A stretch of DNA of 64,000 bases from assembly GCA_963777725.1 (NCBI GenBank), contig CAVZRR010000001.1, forward strand, positions 124,001 to 188,000, given 5' to 3'. The stretch is from RPQJ01 sp963777725 (lineage in GTDB: Bacteria; Pseudomonadota; Gammaproteobacteria; Steroidobacterales; Steroidobacteraceae). Shown one piece after another: positions 45,860 through 53,780 of the stretch; the first letter of the stretch is position 1, and the number at the start of each line of letters is the position of its first letter. The notes under the pieces are model-generated. The model saw nothing but the letters and a program-made list of their open reading frames with translations. It had not been told where the DNA came from and did no database searches. The translations under genes were made by a program, and so were the position numbers.

Positions 45860-46780
45860 TCAACGGCCCTTGTACTCGAAGTCCGCGCGCGTCGTTGCAG
45901 TGAGGGTCGAGCCTGCCGGAAGCTCGACTTCGGTGCCGGTCTTCTGGGCCGCGACGGCCCCGGCCGCGCCACCGAGCACGCCGCCGATCACCTTGCCTTT
46001 GTCGTCGTCGATCTGGTGACCGATGATGGCGCCGGCCGCGGTGCCGCCGGCGATCTTGGCGGTGTCGCGACCCTTCTCGCTCTGGCCCTTCTGGACCGCG
46101 CGGGCGTTGATCGCGACCGTCGAGCCATCGGCCACGACGAGCTGGTTGAAGTCGATCCTGAGTGCCGGCACTGCGCCGATCTTCTTGCTGCCGGAGGTCA
46201 CTTCCCGGAGCGAGCCCCGCACCATCGAACCGGCGGTTGCTACGCGTCGGCTGCCCACCGTCAGGTCCGAGGCCAGACGAGCCTCGACCGGGTCGTCAGC
46301 GAGCGAGGTCTTCGTCGACAGCGGCGAGGTGAGCTCGACCGTGAACTGCGTGCCCGTCGGAACCGTGACCGGCGGCGGAGGCGGGGCTGGCGCCACGGGG
46401 GCTGCAACCGGCGCGCTCGTGGCGGGCTTGGGCGTGACCGCCGTCTTCGGCGGGGTCGTAGTCTTTGCCGGTGTCTTCACGGCCGCTTCGCGCGCCGCGA
46501 GTTCCGCTTCGCGCCGCGCGAGGTCGGCTTCCCGCTCGCGCAGGGCCAATGCCGCCTCCTGGTCTGCGAGTTCCTGCTCCCGCGCGGCGAGCGCAGCCGC
46601 CTCATCTTCGGCAGGCGCGGCCGCGTCAGCCGCGGCGTCCGGCGCGGTCGGTTCGGCGGCGGGCACCGATGCGGCAGAGGTGGGCTCCTGCTTGCCACCG
46701 CAAGCGGTCAGGCCCAAGGCGAGAATGGCTGCCAGCGCAAGCGCCGCAGGGGAAGTCGAGGCCGGATATCGCGGGAACAT
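45860..46780 (-). CDS. Lipoprotein with coiled-coil, Pro-rich linker and glycine-zipper domain
   Basis: A 306-residue predicted lipoprotein. The signal ends in ALGLTACGG (lipobox Cys near residue 27). Residues ~60-105 are Glu/Ala/Arg-rich with coiled-coil character (REQELADQEAALALREREAD). A Pro/Thr/Val linker (about 110-145) follows, then a beta-rich domain and a glycine zipper (AGGTAAGAIIGHQIDDDKGK). The ATG at 46780 has AGGAG six bases upstream; an in-frame ATG at 46786 is too close to it. It probably lies between membrane and peptidoglycan; the function is unknown. Confidence 0.85.
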   Translation of the reverse strand: MFPRYPASTSPAALALAAILALGLTACGGKQEPTSAASVPAAEPTAPDAAADAAAPAEDEAAALAAREQELADQEAALALREREADLARREAELAAREAAVKTPAKTTTPPKTAVTPKPATSAPVAAPVAPAPPPPPVTVPTGTQFTVELTSPLSTKTSLADDPVEARLASDLTVGSRRVATAGSMVRGSLREVTSGSKKIGAVPALRIDFNQLVVADGSTVAINARAVQKGQSEKGRDTAKIAGGTAAGAIIGHQIDDDKGKVIGGVLGGAAGAVAAQKTGTEVELPAGSTLTATTRADFEYKGR

Positions 46781-46882
46781 GGGCATCTCCTGGAAAGCAA
46801 TGAGCGCGCGCAGCGCCGTGACACTGCAGCACGACTCGAAATTTAGTCTCGGCAAGCGCGCGAGAGTTCCGCCACGCCGGGC

Positions 46883-46911
46883 TTGACGCTCCGGTTCGCG
46901 CATCGTAACAA
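46883..46911 (+). promoter_or_regulatory. Candidate sigma-70 promoter of the acyl-CoA ligase gene
   Basis: TTGACG (46883-46888, five of six) and TAACAA (46906-46911, three of six) are 17 bases apart, in the divergent gap between the glycine-zipper lipoprotein and the ligase. The start codon is 38 bases further, with GGGGAG before it. Confidence 0.4.
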
Positions 46912-46948
46912 GGACCCCGTGACGGCAAGAATAACCGGGGAGACGACG

Positions 46949-48634
46949 ATGACGATGCCCGTGGCAGCCGAGGCGCTGGCGCTGCAGCGACTGTACCACT
47001 GGGAGCGCACGGCGCCCGAACGGGTCGCGCTGACGCAGCCCGTCGGTGGCGGAAACGTGAAGGAGTTCACGTGGCGCGACGTCATGGACCAGACGCGGCG
47101 CATGGCCGCGCACCTGCGGGGGCTCGGCTACGAGCCTGGCGCGCGGATCGGCATCCTCGCCAAGAATGCGGCGCACTGGATGATGGCGGATTTCGCGATC
47201 TGGATGGCCGGCTACGTTTCCGTGCCGCTGTACCCGACCCTTGCGGCGGGGACGATTCGCCAGATCCTTGAGCACAGCGAGGCGAAGTTGCTGTTCGTCG
47301 GCAAGCTCGACGGCTGGGACGAGATGAAGCCGGGCGTGCCGTCCGGGCTACCTTGCATCCGACTGCCGATGTCGGCGGCGTCCGACGGCCCGGGCTGGGA
47401 CGAGATCATCGCGCGTGTTCAGCCGCTGCTGGGCGAGCCGGTGCGCGACGGCGACGACCTCGCCACGATCATGTACACGTCGGGCACGACGGGGATGCCC
47501 AAGGGCGTGATGCACTGTTTCGCAGCCTTTGCCTGGTCGATCGCCGCGGTCCGCAAGCGTCTGCGCTTCGACGCGGACTCCCGGGTGCTGAGCTACCTGC
47601 CGCTCTCGCACGTTGCCGAGCGCACGCTGGTCGAGCACGGCATGCTCGCGAGCGGCATGCACGTGTTCTTCGCCGAGAGCCTCGAGACGTTCGCGGCTGA
47701 CCTGCAGCGGGCACGACCGACCGTGTTCTTCTCGGTGCCGCGGCTCTGGGTCAAGTTCCAGCAGGGCGTGCTCGCGAAGATGCCGGCGCAGAAGCTCGAC
47801 CGGCTGCTGGGCTTGCCGATCGTGAACCGGATCATTCGCAGGAAGATCCTCGGCGCGCTCGGGCTCGATCGCTGCGAGTTCGCGGCCGGCGGCGCGGCGC
47901 CGATGCCGCCCGACCTGTTGCGCTGGTACGCGCGGCTGGGCCTCGAGATCATCGAGGTGTACGGCATGACCGAGAACTGCGGCGTCTCGCACTGCACGCT
48001 GCCCGGCCAGCAGCGGCCGGGCACAGTGGGCTATCCGTACGACGGGGTGCAGAGTCGTATCGATCCGGCCAACGACGAGATCCAGGTGAAAAGCCCCGGC
48101 ATGATGCTCGGCTATTACAAGGAACCGGAGCAGACCCGCCAGGCGTTCACGGACGACGGCTGGTTGCGCACCGGCGATAAGGGCGTCCTGGACGGGGAAG
48201 GCGGACTGCGCATCAGCGGCCGCGTCAAGGACCTGTTCAAGACCAGCAAGGGCAAGTACGTCACGCCGGCGCCGATCGAGGACAAGCTCGTGATGCACGC
48301 CGCGGTCGAAGCGTGCTGCGTGACCGGCGCCAATCTGGGCCAGCCGCTCGGCATCCTGATGCTCAACGTCGACGCCTCGCAGCGCAGTGCCGTTGCGGCG
48401 GAACGCTCGGCGCTCGAGGCCTCGCTCGCGGCCCACCTCGAAGACGTCAATGCGCTGCTCGATCCGCACGAGCGCCTCGACTGCCTCGTCGTGGTCACGC
48501 AGCCGTGGACGGTCGAGAGCGGCCTGATCACGCCGACGTTCAAGGTGCGGCGCAATCGCATCGAGGACGTCTATGCGTCGCACTACGAACGCTGGGTCGT
48601 CGAGCGTCGCACGGTGATCTGGCACGAAGGCTGA
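46949..48634 (+). CDS. Long-chain acyl-CoA synthetase (AMP-binding)
   Basis: A 561-residue member of the ANL superfamily, COG1022-type acyl-CoA ligase. The ATP loop is YTSGTTGMPKGVMH; YGMTENCGVSHCT and GWLRTGDKGVLD contain the adenylate-binding residues, and GRVKDLFKTSKGKYVTP includes the hinge. It activates a fatty or related carboxylic acid to its CoA ester. It has a candidate promoter at 46883. It is convergent, five bases from the end of the monooxygenase gene; the substrate is not defined. Confidence 0.9.
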   Translation: MTMPVAAEALALQRLYHWERTAPERVALTQPVGGGNVKEFTWRDVMDQTRRMAAHLRGLGYEPGARIGILAKNAAHWMMADFAIWMAGYVSVPLYPTLAAGTIRQILEHSEAKLLFVGKLDGWDEMKPGVPSGLPCIRLPMSAASDGPGWDEIIARVQPLLGEPVRDGDDLATIMYTSGTTGMPKGVMHCFAAFAWSIAAVRKRLRFDADSRVLSYLPLSHVAERTLVEHGMLASGMHVFFAESLETFAADLQRARPTVFFSVPRLWVKFQQGVLAKMPAQKLDRLLGLPIVNRIIRRKILGALGLDRCEFAAGGAAPMPPDLLRWYARLGLEIIEVYGMTENCGVSHCTLPGQQRPGTVGYPYDGVQSRIDPANDEIQVKSPGMMLGYYKEPEQTRQAFTDDGWLRTGDKGVLDGEGGLRISGRVKDLFKTSKGKYVTPAPIEDKLVMHAAVEACCVTGANLGQPLGILMLNVDASQRSAVAAERSALEASLAAHLEDVNALLDPHERLDCLVVVTQPWTVESGLITPTFKVRRNRIEDVYASHYERWVVERRTVIWHEG

Positions 48635-48639
48635 AGCGG

Positions 48640-50112
48640 TCAGGAACTCGTTTCGTAGTCGGCGAGGTCCGCTTTCCGCAGCAATCGCCGATAGCGCATC
48701 GTGCTGTGCGGCCAGTTGTTGGTGATCGTGCCGTCGGCGAGCTTGTACCAGCTCTGCTTGTCGGCCGCCCAGACGGACTTCGCGAGATCGCGCTGCAGCC
48801 TGCGGTTGTACTCGTCCATCACGGCGCGCTTCACGTCGAGGCGCCTCAGGCCGCGCTCGTCGAGCTGGCGGATCGCGTCGATGATGTAACCCACCTGCGC
48901 CTCGATCATCACGAGGATGCTGTTGTGGCCGAGATTGGTGTTCGGGCCGTAGAGCATGAAGAGGTTCGGGAAGCCGCTGACGGTGACGCCGAGATACGCG
49001 CGCGCGCCCTGTCGCCATTCTTCGCTCAGTGCGTGGCCGCCAGCGCCCGTGATCGTCATGGGCGCGAGGAAGTCCGTGGCCTTGAAGCCCGTTGCGTAGA
49101 TGATCACGTCGGCGGCGAAGCGCTCGCCCGACTTCGTGCGCACGCCATCCGCCACGATCGAGTCGATCGGGTCCGTCACGAGGCGGACGTTGCGCCGGTT
49201 CAGCGTCGGGTAATAGTCGTCGTTGAACAGCACGCGCTTCGCGCCGATCGGGAAGTCGGGCACCAGCTTGGCGCGCAACGCCGGATCGCGCACCTGGCGG
49301 CGCAGGTGCAGCATCGCGTAGCGCGTCGCAAGCCACTGCACGACGCGCACCTGCTTCATCAGCGGCGTGAGCTGCATCTCGCCGAAGAAGAACCACTGCC
49401 AGTCGTGGCGCAGTTTTGCCAGCCAGGGCCAACGCGTCATGCGTCGCTGCGTGCGCGGCGTGTAGAGCTGGTCCTTGCGTGGCAGCAACCAGTTCGCCGA
49501 GCGCTGGAAGATCGTGAGCTCGGTCGCCAGTGGCGCAATCTGCGGCACGAACTGCACGGCGCTGGCGGCGTTGCCGATCACGGCCACGCGCTTGCCGGCG
49601 AGGTCCACCGCATGGTCCCACCGGGCGGAGTGGAACTGCACGCCGCCGAAACTCTCGCGACCCGGGAGCGAGGGAATCGCTGGTCGGTGCAGCTGTCCCA
49701 CGCCCGTCACCAGGAACTGCGCCTCGATCGACTCGCCGTTTGCCAGTTCGATGCGCCAGGCGGCGCGCGCCGCGTCGTAGCTCGCCGTCGTCACCTCGGC
49801 CCGGAACCGCATGTGCGGCAACAGCCCGGAGCGGATCGCGCACTCGACCGAGTATCCGAGCAGTTCCGACTGCCACGCGAAGCGCCGGCTCCAGTCCGTC
49901 TTCTGCGCGAACGAGAAACTGTAGAGGAACGACGGGGCGTCGCATGAGGCGCCCGGATAGGTGTTGTCGCGCCAGGTGCCGCCGAGCGAGGCGGCCTTTT
50001 CCAGGATCACGAAGTCGTGGATGCCGGCTTGCTTGAGCTGCATTCCCATGCAGATCCCCGAGTGTCCGGCGCCGATGATTGCGATGCGTATGGTGGGCGG
50101 CATGTCCTGCAT
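48640..50112 (-). CDS. Flavin-containing monooxygenase, Baeyer-Villiger type
   Basis: About 490 residues. The FAD-binding GAGHSG is at residues ~14-19, and the NADPH-binding site is in VAVIGNAASAVQ. FGGVQFHSARWD (residues 155-166) matches the Baeyer-Villiger fingerprint FxGxxxHxxxW(P/D). The enzyme likely inserts oxygen next to a ketone, or hydroxylates a substrate such as a steroid or alkanone. The start is set at the first ATG (50112); the upstream Arg-rich frame looks non-coding. The end is convergent with the acyl-CoA ligase. Related proteins are annotated as cyclohexanone or 4-hydroxyacetophenone monooxygenase. Confidence 0.9.
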   Translation of the reverse strand: MQDMPPTIRIAIIGAGHSGICMGMQLKQAGIHDFVILEKAASLGGTWRDNTYPGASCDAPSFLYSFSFAQKTDWSRRFAWQSELLGYSVECAIRSGLLPHMRFRAEVTTASYDAARAAWRIELANGESIEAQFLVTGVGQLHRPAIPSLPGRESFGGVQFHSARWDHAVDLAGKRVAVIGNAASAVQFVPQIAPLATELTIFQRSANWLLPRKDQLYTPRTQRRMTRWPWLAKLRHDWQWFFFGEMQLTPLMKQVRVVQWLATRYAMLHLRRQVRDPALRAKLVPDFPIGAKRVLFNDDYYPTLNRRNVRLVTDPIDSIVADGVRTKSGERFAADVIIYATGFKATDFLAPMTITGAGGHALSEEWRQGARAYLGVTVSGFPNLFMLYGPNTNLGHNSILVMIEAQVGYIIDAIRQLDERGLRRLDVKRAVMDEYNRRLQRDLAKSVWAADKQSWYKLADGTITNNWPHSTMRYRRLLRKADLADYETSS

Positions 50113-50195
50113 TCGGCTGCGTCGACGCAGCCTCAATCGTCGCATGCGACGACTGCGCAACGCGAGCGAACCCCGCCTGGGGTTGCCATCAAGGG

Positions 50196-50971
50196 CGCGC
50201 CCGCGCGATTATTCGGATTCGTTCGCGTTTGGAGACCTGCGATGAAACAGGCCGCCCTGGCCCTTGCCTTGCTGCTGGCGGGTTGCGCCAGCCAGCCCAC
50301 GACCGCCCCGGCGCCGGCCGGATCCCTCGCGCCGGCCAGTCAGGAAGACGAGGTCCTTCTGGCAGTCCAGGAAGCCGTCGAGAAGGGCTATAAGGTCATG
50401 ACCGAAGATGGGCAGACGCTTTACTGCCGCAAGGACCGGAAGACCGGGTCGCGGGTGCAGTCGAACCTGACTTGCCTGACCGAGGACCAGCTCGTGACGC
50501 AGCGGCGCGGCGCGATCGACTACGTCAACAATATCCAGAAGGGCAATCCGCAGATGACCAACTGACCCGCGGGCGTCGAGTCCGATTCGCACTTGTCATC
50601 GACGTCGCGCGCGCGGATTATTGGGACTCGTTCGCGTTCGGAGACCTGCCATGAAACCGGCCATCCTGTCCCTTGCGCTGTTGCTGGCGGCCTGTGCCAG
50701 CCCGCCTCCAACCGGTCCAGCGACCGCCGGATCCCTGGCCCCGTCCAGTGAGGAAGAGGAGATTCGCATTGCGGTCCAGGAAGCCGTCGAGAAGGGCTAC
50801 AAGGTCGTCACTGAGGATGGCCAGACGCTCTATTGCCGGAAGGACCTGAAGACGGGATCGCGCGTACAGTCGAATTTGACCTGCCTGACCGAGGGTCAAC
50901 TGGCGGCGCAGCGGCGCGGCGCATTTGATTACGTCAACAACATCCAGAAGGGCAATCCGAATCCACTTCCG
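50196..50971 (+). repeat. Tandem duplication of a small lipoprotein gene with its leader
   Basis: Two units, about 50196-50562 and 50605-50971, share leader (GATTATTCGGATTCGTTCGCG against GATTATTGGGACTCGTTCGCG), ribosome region (GGAGACCTGC) and coding sequence, offset by 409 bases. The duplication therefore covered about 365 bases including regulatory sequence. Divergence between copies is visible throughout. Confidence 0.85.
50242..50565 (+). CDS. Small lipoprotein, copy 1 of a tandem pair
   Basis: A 107-residue predicted lipoprotein: signal MKQAALALALLLAGC with the lipobox Cys at residue 15, a Thr/Pro/Ala linker, then a compact domain (QEAVEKGYKVMTEDGQTLYC). Two cysteines in LYCRKD and LTCLTE may form a disulfide. 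Similar YKV-x-T-x-DG-x-x-LYC proteins are widespread in Gammaproteobacteria without known role. It shares about four fifths of its residues in the core with copy 2. GGAG lies upstream of the ATG. Confidence 0.87.
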   Translation: MKQAALALALLLAGCASQPTTAPAPAGSLAPASQEDEVLLAVQEAVEKGYKVMTEDGQTLYCRKDRKTGSRVQSNLTCLTEDQLVTQRRGAIDYVNNIQKGNPQMTN

Positions 50972-50980
50972 GACGGCTAG
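50651..50980 (+). CDS. Small lipoprotein, copy 2 of a tandem pair
   Basis: A 109-residue paralogue of the protein encoded at 50242. The signal is MKPAILSLALLLAAC, with the lipobox Cys at residue 15. The core EAVEKGYKVVTEDGQTLYC and YVNNIQKGNP are nearly identical to copy 1, while the linker and C-terminal tail (NPLPDG) differ. Both cysteines of the core are kept. The duplicated leader suggests the same expression as copy 1. It is convergent with mtgA, 9 bases away. Confidence 0.87.
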   Translation: MKPAILSLALLLAACASPPPTGPATAGSLAPSSEEEEIRIAVQEAVEKGYKVVTEDGQTLYCRKDLKTGSRVQSNLTCLTEGQLAAQRRGAFDYVNNIQKGNPNPLPDG

Positions 50981-50989
50981 CCGCGGGAT

Positions 50990-51709
50990 TCAGTCGAGGC
51001 CTGCGAGGTAGCTCTTGCCGCCGAGCGCCACCATCTGGCGCTCGATCCAGGCCTGCCGTTTGCGGACGTAAGCCGAGGGCGCATCGGCGCGGAAGCGCCG
51101 GGGCGACGGCAGCACGGCGGCGAGCAGCGCCGCCTCCGCGCGCGTGAGCCTGGCCGCGTCCTTGCGGAAGTAGCGGCGGCTGGCCGCCTGGATGCCCCAG
51201 GTGCCGCGGCCGAACTCGGCGACGTTCAGGTGGACCTCGAGGATGCGCTGCTTGGGCCACGAGAGTTCGATCAGCACGGTGATGCCGGCTTCGAGGCCCT
51301 TGCGGAACCAGCTCTGCCCCGGCCACAGGAACAGGTTTTTCGCCACCTGCTGGCTGATCGTGCTCGCGCCGCGCACGCGACGGCCGCGTTCACGGTCGGC
51401 CAGCGCCTTGTCGATCTGCTTGAAGTCGAAGCCATTGTGCTGCAGGAAGCGCTGGTCCTCGGCCGCGACGATCGCAAGCGCCGCATACCGCGAGATCTGG
51501 TCCCAGTCGCGCCATTCGTGGCGGAACTCGTAGCCCTTCTCAGCCGAGAACAACGCGATCGCCCGGTCCCGCACCATGAACGCGGTCGTGGGCGGATCGA
51601 TCCAGCGCATCGCGATGACGGAAGCCACCGTGACCGCCGCCCACGCGAGCACGGCGAGCACGAGTGCCCGCCACAGCCGCCCGAATGGGCGCTTGCGACG
51701 TTTCGCCAT
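50990..51709 (-). CDS. mtgA: Monofunctional peptidoglycan glycosyltransferase
   Basis: A 239-residue membrane-anchored GT51 enzyme, the size of E. coli MtgA (242). One N-terminal transmembrane helix (residues ~12-32) precedes the glycosyltransferase domain: AAEDQRFLQHNGFD with the catalytic Glu, ASTISQQVAKNLFLWPGQSW, and ILEVHLNVAEFGRGTWGIQAA (quoted in part). It polymerises lipid II glycan strands and has no transpeptidase part. It is separate from the wall operon at 24-33 kb. It lies downstream of the cyclophilin gene by 46 bases. Confidence 0.96.
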   Translation of the reverse strand: MAKRRKRPFGRLWRALVLAVLAWAAVTVASVIAMRWIDPPTTAFMVRDRAIALFSAEKGYEFRHEWRDWDQISRYAALAIVAAEDQRFLQHNGFDFKQIDKALADRERGRRVRGASTISQQVAKNLFLWPGQSWFRKGLEAGITVLIELSWPKQRILEVHLNVAEFGRGTWGIQAASRRYFRKDAARLTRAEAALLAAVLPSPRRFRADAPSAYVRKRQAWIERQMVALGGKSYLAGLD

Positions 51710-51755
51710 CGGAAGGTGCCAGGACGGTGACGCGGCCGGGGTGGGCAGCGATCGG

Positions 51756-52250
51756 TCAAGCGGCCGGCTTGACTCTCCGCGCGCTCTTCACCTCGACCGG
51801 CGTGACGGGCACGTCCTGGTGACCCGCCTTGTTGCCGGTCTTGACCGCGGCAATCTTGTCTACGACGTCCATGCCCTCGGTCACGCAACCGAACACCGCA
51901 TAGCCCGCGCCGCCGCGACCCGGGTCGAGGAACGCGTTATCGACGAGGTTGACGAAAAACTGCGACGTCGCGCTGTTCGGGTCGTTGGTGCGGGCCATCG
52001 ACAGCGTGCCGCGCCGGTTCTTGAGTCCGTTGTCCGCCTCGTTGCGGATCGGCGCACGCGTGGTCTTCTGCTTCATGTCGGCCGTGAGCCCGCCGCCCTG
52101 GATCACGAAACCCGGGATCACCCGGTGGAAGACCGTGCCGTCGAAATGGCCGGCGTCCACGTAGTCGAGGAAATTCTGGCTCGTGACCGGCGCTTCCTTG
52201 TCGAACAGTTCGATCGTGAAGCCGCCGAGCGAGGTTTCGAATCGGATCAT
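51756..52250 (-). CDS. ppiB: Cyclophilin-type peptidyl-prolyl cis-trans isomerase
   Basis: A 164-residue cyclophilin without signal peptide, like cytoplasmic PpiB of E. coli (164). Key residues are in DGTVFHRVIPGFVIQGG (catalytic Arg) and TSQFFVNLVDNAFLD, plus GYAVFGCVTEGMDVVD. It speeds proline isomerisation in protein folding. The start ATG at 52250 is divergent from menF; the 249-base gap holds no gene, only a weak promoter pair for menF (TTGCCC 52344, TAAAGT 52369, 19-base spacer). Confidence 0.95.
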   Translation of the reverse strand: MIRFETSLGGFTIELFDKEAPVTSQNFLDYVDAGHFDGTVFHRVIPGFVIQGGGLTADMKQKTTRAPIRNEADNGLKNRRGTLSMARTNDPNSATSQFFVNLVDNAFLDPGRGGAGYAVFGCVTEGMDVVDKIAAVKTGNKAGHQDVPVTPVEVKSARRVKPAA

Positions 52251-52499
52251 GGCGAGGGACCGTGGGGAGACTGGTTGGGGGGCGAAATAGTGAACGGGCG
52301 CGGCCGCGATGTCACGTCCCCGCCGGGTGGAGGATGACGCCAGTTGCCCTTCGCGCGGCTCCAGACGGTAAAGTGTCGGGCTGTCATCGGCCCGGTGGGT
52401 CCAGGCCAGGGAGCGAATCGCGTTCGTGCCGCACGCCCGGTTGTTCAAATCCCGGAATTCCCGCTCCGCAGGGCATCGCCCCGTCCGGACGACCCCCGC

Positions 52500-53780
52500 A
52501 TGAGCCGGCCTGCGCTGAGCTTCCGGTCGGAGCGCTGCGAGGCGCTCGATCCGTTGCAGGTCTTCGCGGCAGCCGGGCTCGCGCCGCGTTTCTACTGGGA
52601 ACAACCGGCGACGCAACGCTTCCGGGTCGGAATCGGCTGCGTGGAGCGCGTCACGGTCACGGGTCCCGGGCGTTTTCACGCCGCCGGGACCGGCGCACGC
52701 GAGCTCTTCGAGCGGATCGCCTGGGAAGGTACGGGACCGCGCATCGGGCACCTCGTCGGGGGCTTCGCCTTTGCGCCGACGCCGGATTCGACCGGCCTCT
52801 GGCGGGGCTTCCCGGACGGTGAACTCCGCTTGCCCGAGCTGGTGTATTCGCGCGAGGGGGATCGCTACGCACGGGATGTCTGCCGCGGCAGCCGCTGGGT
52901 CTCCGTGCAGCCCCGCGCCCTGCCGCTCGGTCATCCAGTGCGCGGCGTGGTCGAGTTCGGCAACGGTGGTCCGGATGCCTACGTCGGGCGTGTCGAACGT
53001 GCCCTGGCGGAGATCCGGTCGGGCGGTCTGCAGAAAGTGGTACTGGCGCGAGCCGTGCACGTGACGGCCCGCTCCGCGATCGATCCCGTCGCGTGGCTCG
53101 TTGCGCTCAGGGAGCGCTTTCCGGCCTGCACGCTGTTCGCCGTCGGTGAGGGCGACGCCGTGTTCCTCGGTGCCAGCCCGGAGCGGTTGATCCGCGTCGA
53201 TGGCGAACGGGTCGAGACCGCGGCGCTGGCCGGGACGGCACCGAGGGGTGGGTCGCAGGCGGCGGATCGAGCGCTCGGCGAAGCGCTCTGCGAGTGCCGC
53301 AAGAACGGCGCGGAACACGCTGCGGTCGTCGATTACCTCAAGTCAGTGCTCGCCGATTGCTGTGACGACGTCGAGGTCGCCGCCGAGCCGACGCTGCTCA
53401 GAACCCGCACCGTCCAGCATCTGTGCACCGAGCTGAACGCGCGGCGGCGCCCCGGGTCGCCGGTCTCGCTGCTCGACCTCGTCTCGCGGATGCATCCGAC
53501 CCCGGCCGTCGGCGGTGCGCCGCGCGACGCGGCCCTGCGCTGGCTTGCGGCGCACGAGGGGATCGATCGCGGCTGGTTCGCGGGCCCGGTCGGATTCCTG
53601 CAGTCGCAAGGCGACGGGGAATTTGCGGTAGCCTTGCGCTCGGCTCTGGTGCGCGGCCGCAGCGCGACCGCATGGGCGGGGGCCGGCATCGTTGCGGGTT
53701 CCGAGCCCCGTGCAGAATTCACCGAAACCGAACTCAAGCTGCGCACCGTGCTCGGGCCGCTGCTGTGGGGGGCGCCCTGA
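52500..53780 (+). CDS. menF: Isochorismate synthase
   Basis: A 426-residue chorismate-utilising enzyme converting chorismate to isochorismate, the first step of the menaquinone route. KVVLARAVHV, FLGASPERLIRVDG and CRKNGAEHAAVVDYL are family motifs; HPTPAVGGAP and GWFAGPVGF contain magnesium and substrate residues. The ATG at 52500 begins a seven-gene operon; a longer frame upstream lacks conservation. Its TGA overlaps the menD ATG by one base. The neighbourhood shows it is MenF, not EntC or PchA. Confidence 0.94.
   Translation: MSRPALSFRSERCEALDPLQVFAAAGLAPRFYWEQPATQRFRVGIGCVERVTVTGPGRFHAAGTGARELFERIAWEGTGPRIGHLVGGFAFAPTPDSTGLWRGFPDGELRLPELVYSREGDRYARDVCRGSRWVSVQPRALPLGHPVRGVVEFGNGGPDAYVGRVERALAEIRSGGLQKVVLARAVHVTARSAIDPVAWLVALRERFPACTLFAVGEGDAVFLGASPERLIRVDGERVETAALAGTAPRGGSQAADRALGEALCECRKNGAEHAAVVDYLKSVLADCCDDVEVAAEPTLLRTRTVQHLCTELNARRRPGSPVSLLDLVSRMHPTPAVGGAPRDAALRWLAAHEGIDRGWFAGPVGFLQSQGDGEFAVALRSALVRGRSATAWAGAGIVAGSEPRAEFTETELKLRTVLGPLLWGAP

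Noticed and set aside
52410..52467. tRNA-like element in front of menF (GGAGCG pairing with CGCTCC, and TTCAAATC like a T-loop)
   Set aside because: The span is under 60 bases, there is no anticodon arm and the T-stem does not pair, so it is at best a chance hairpin.
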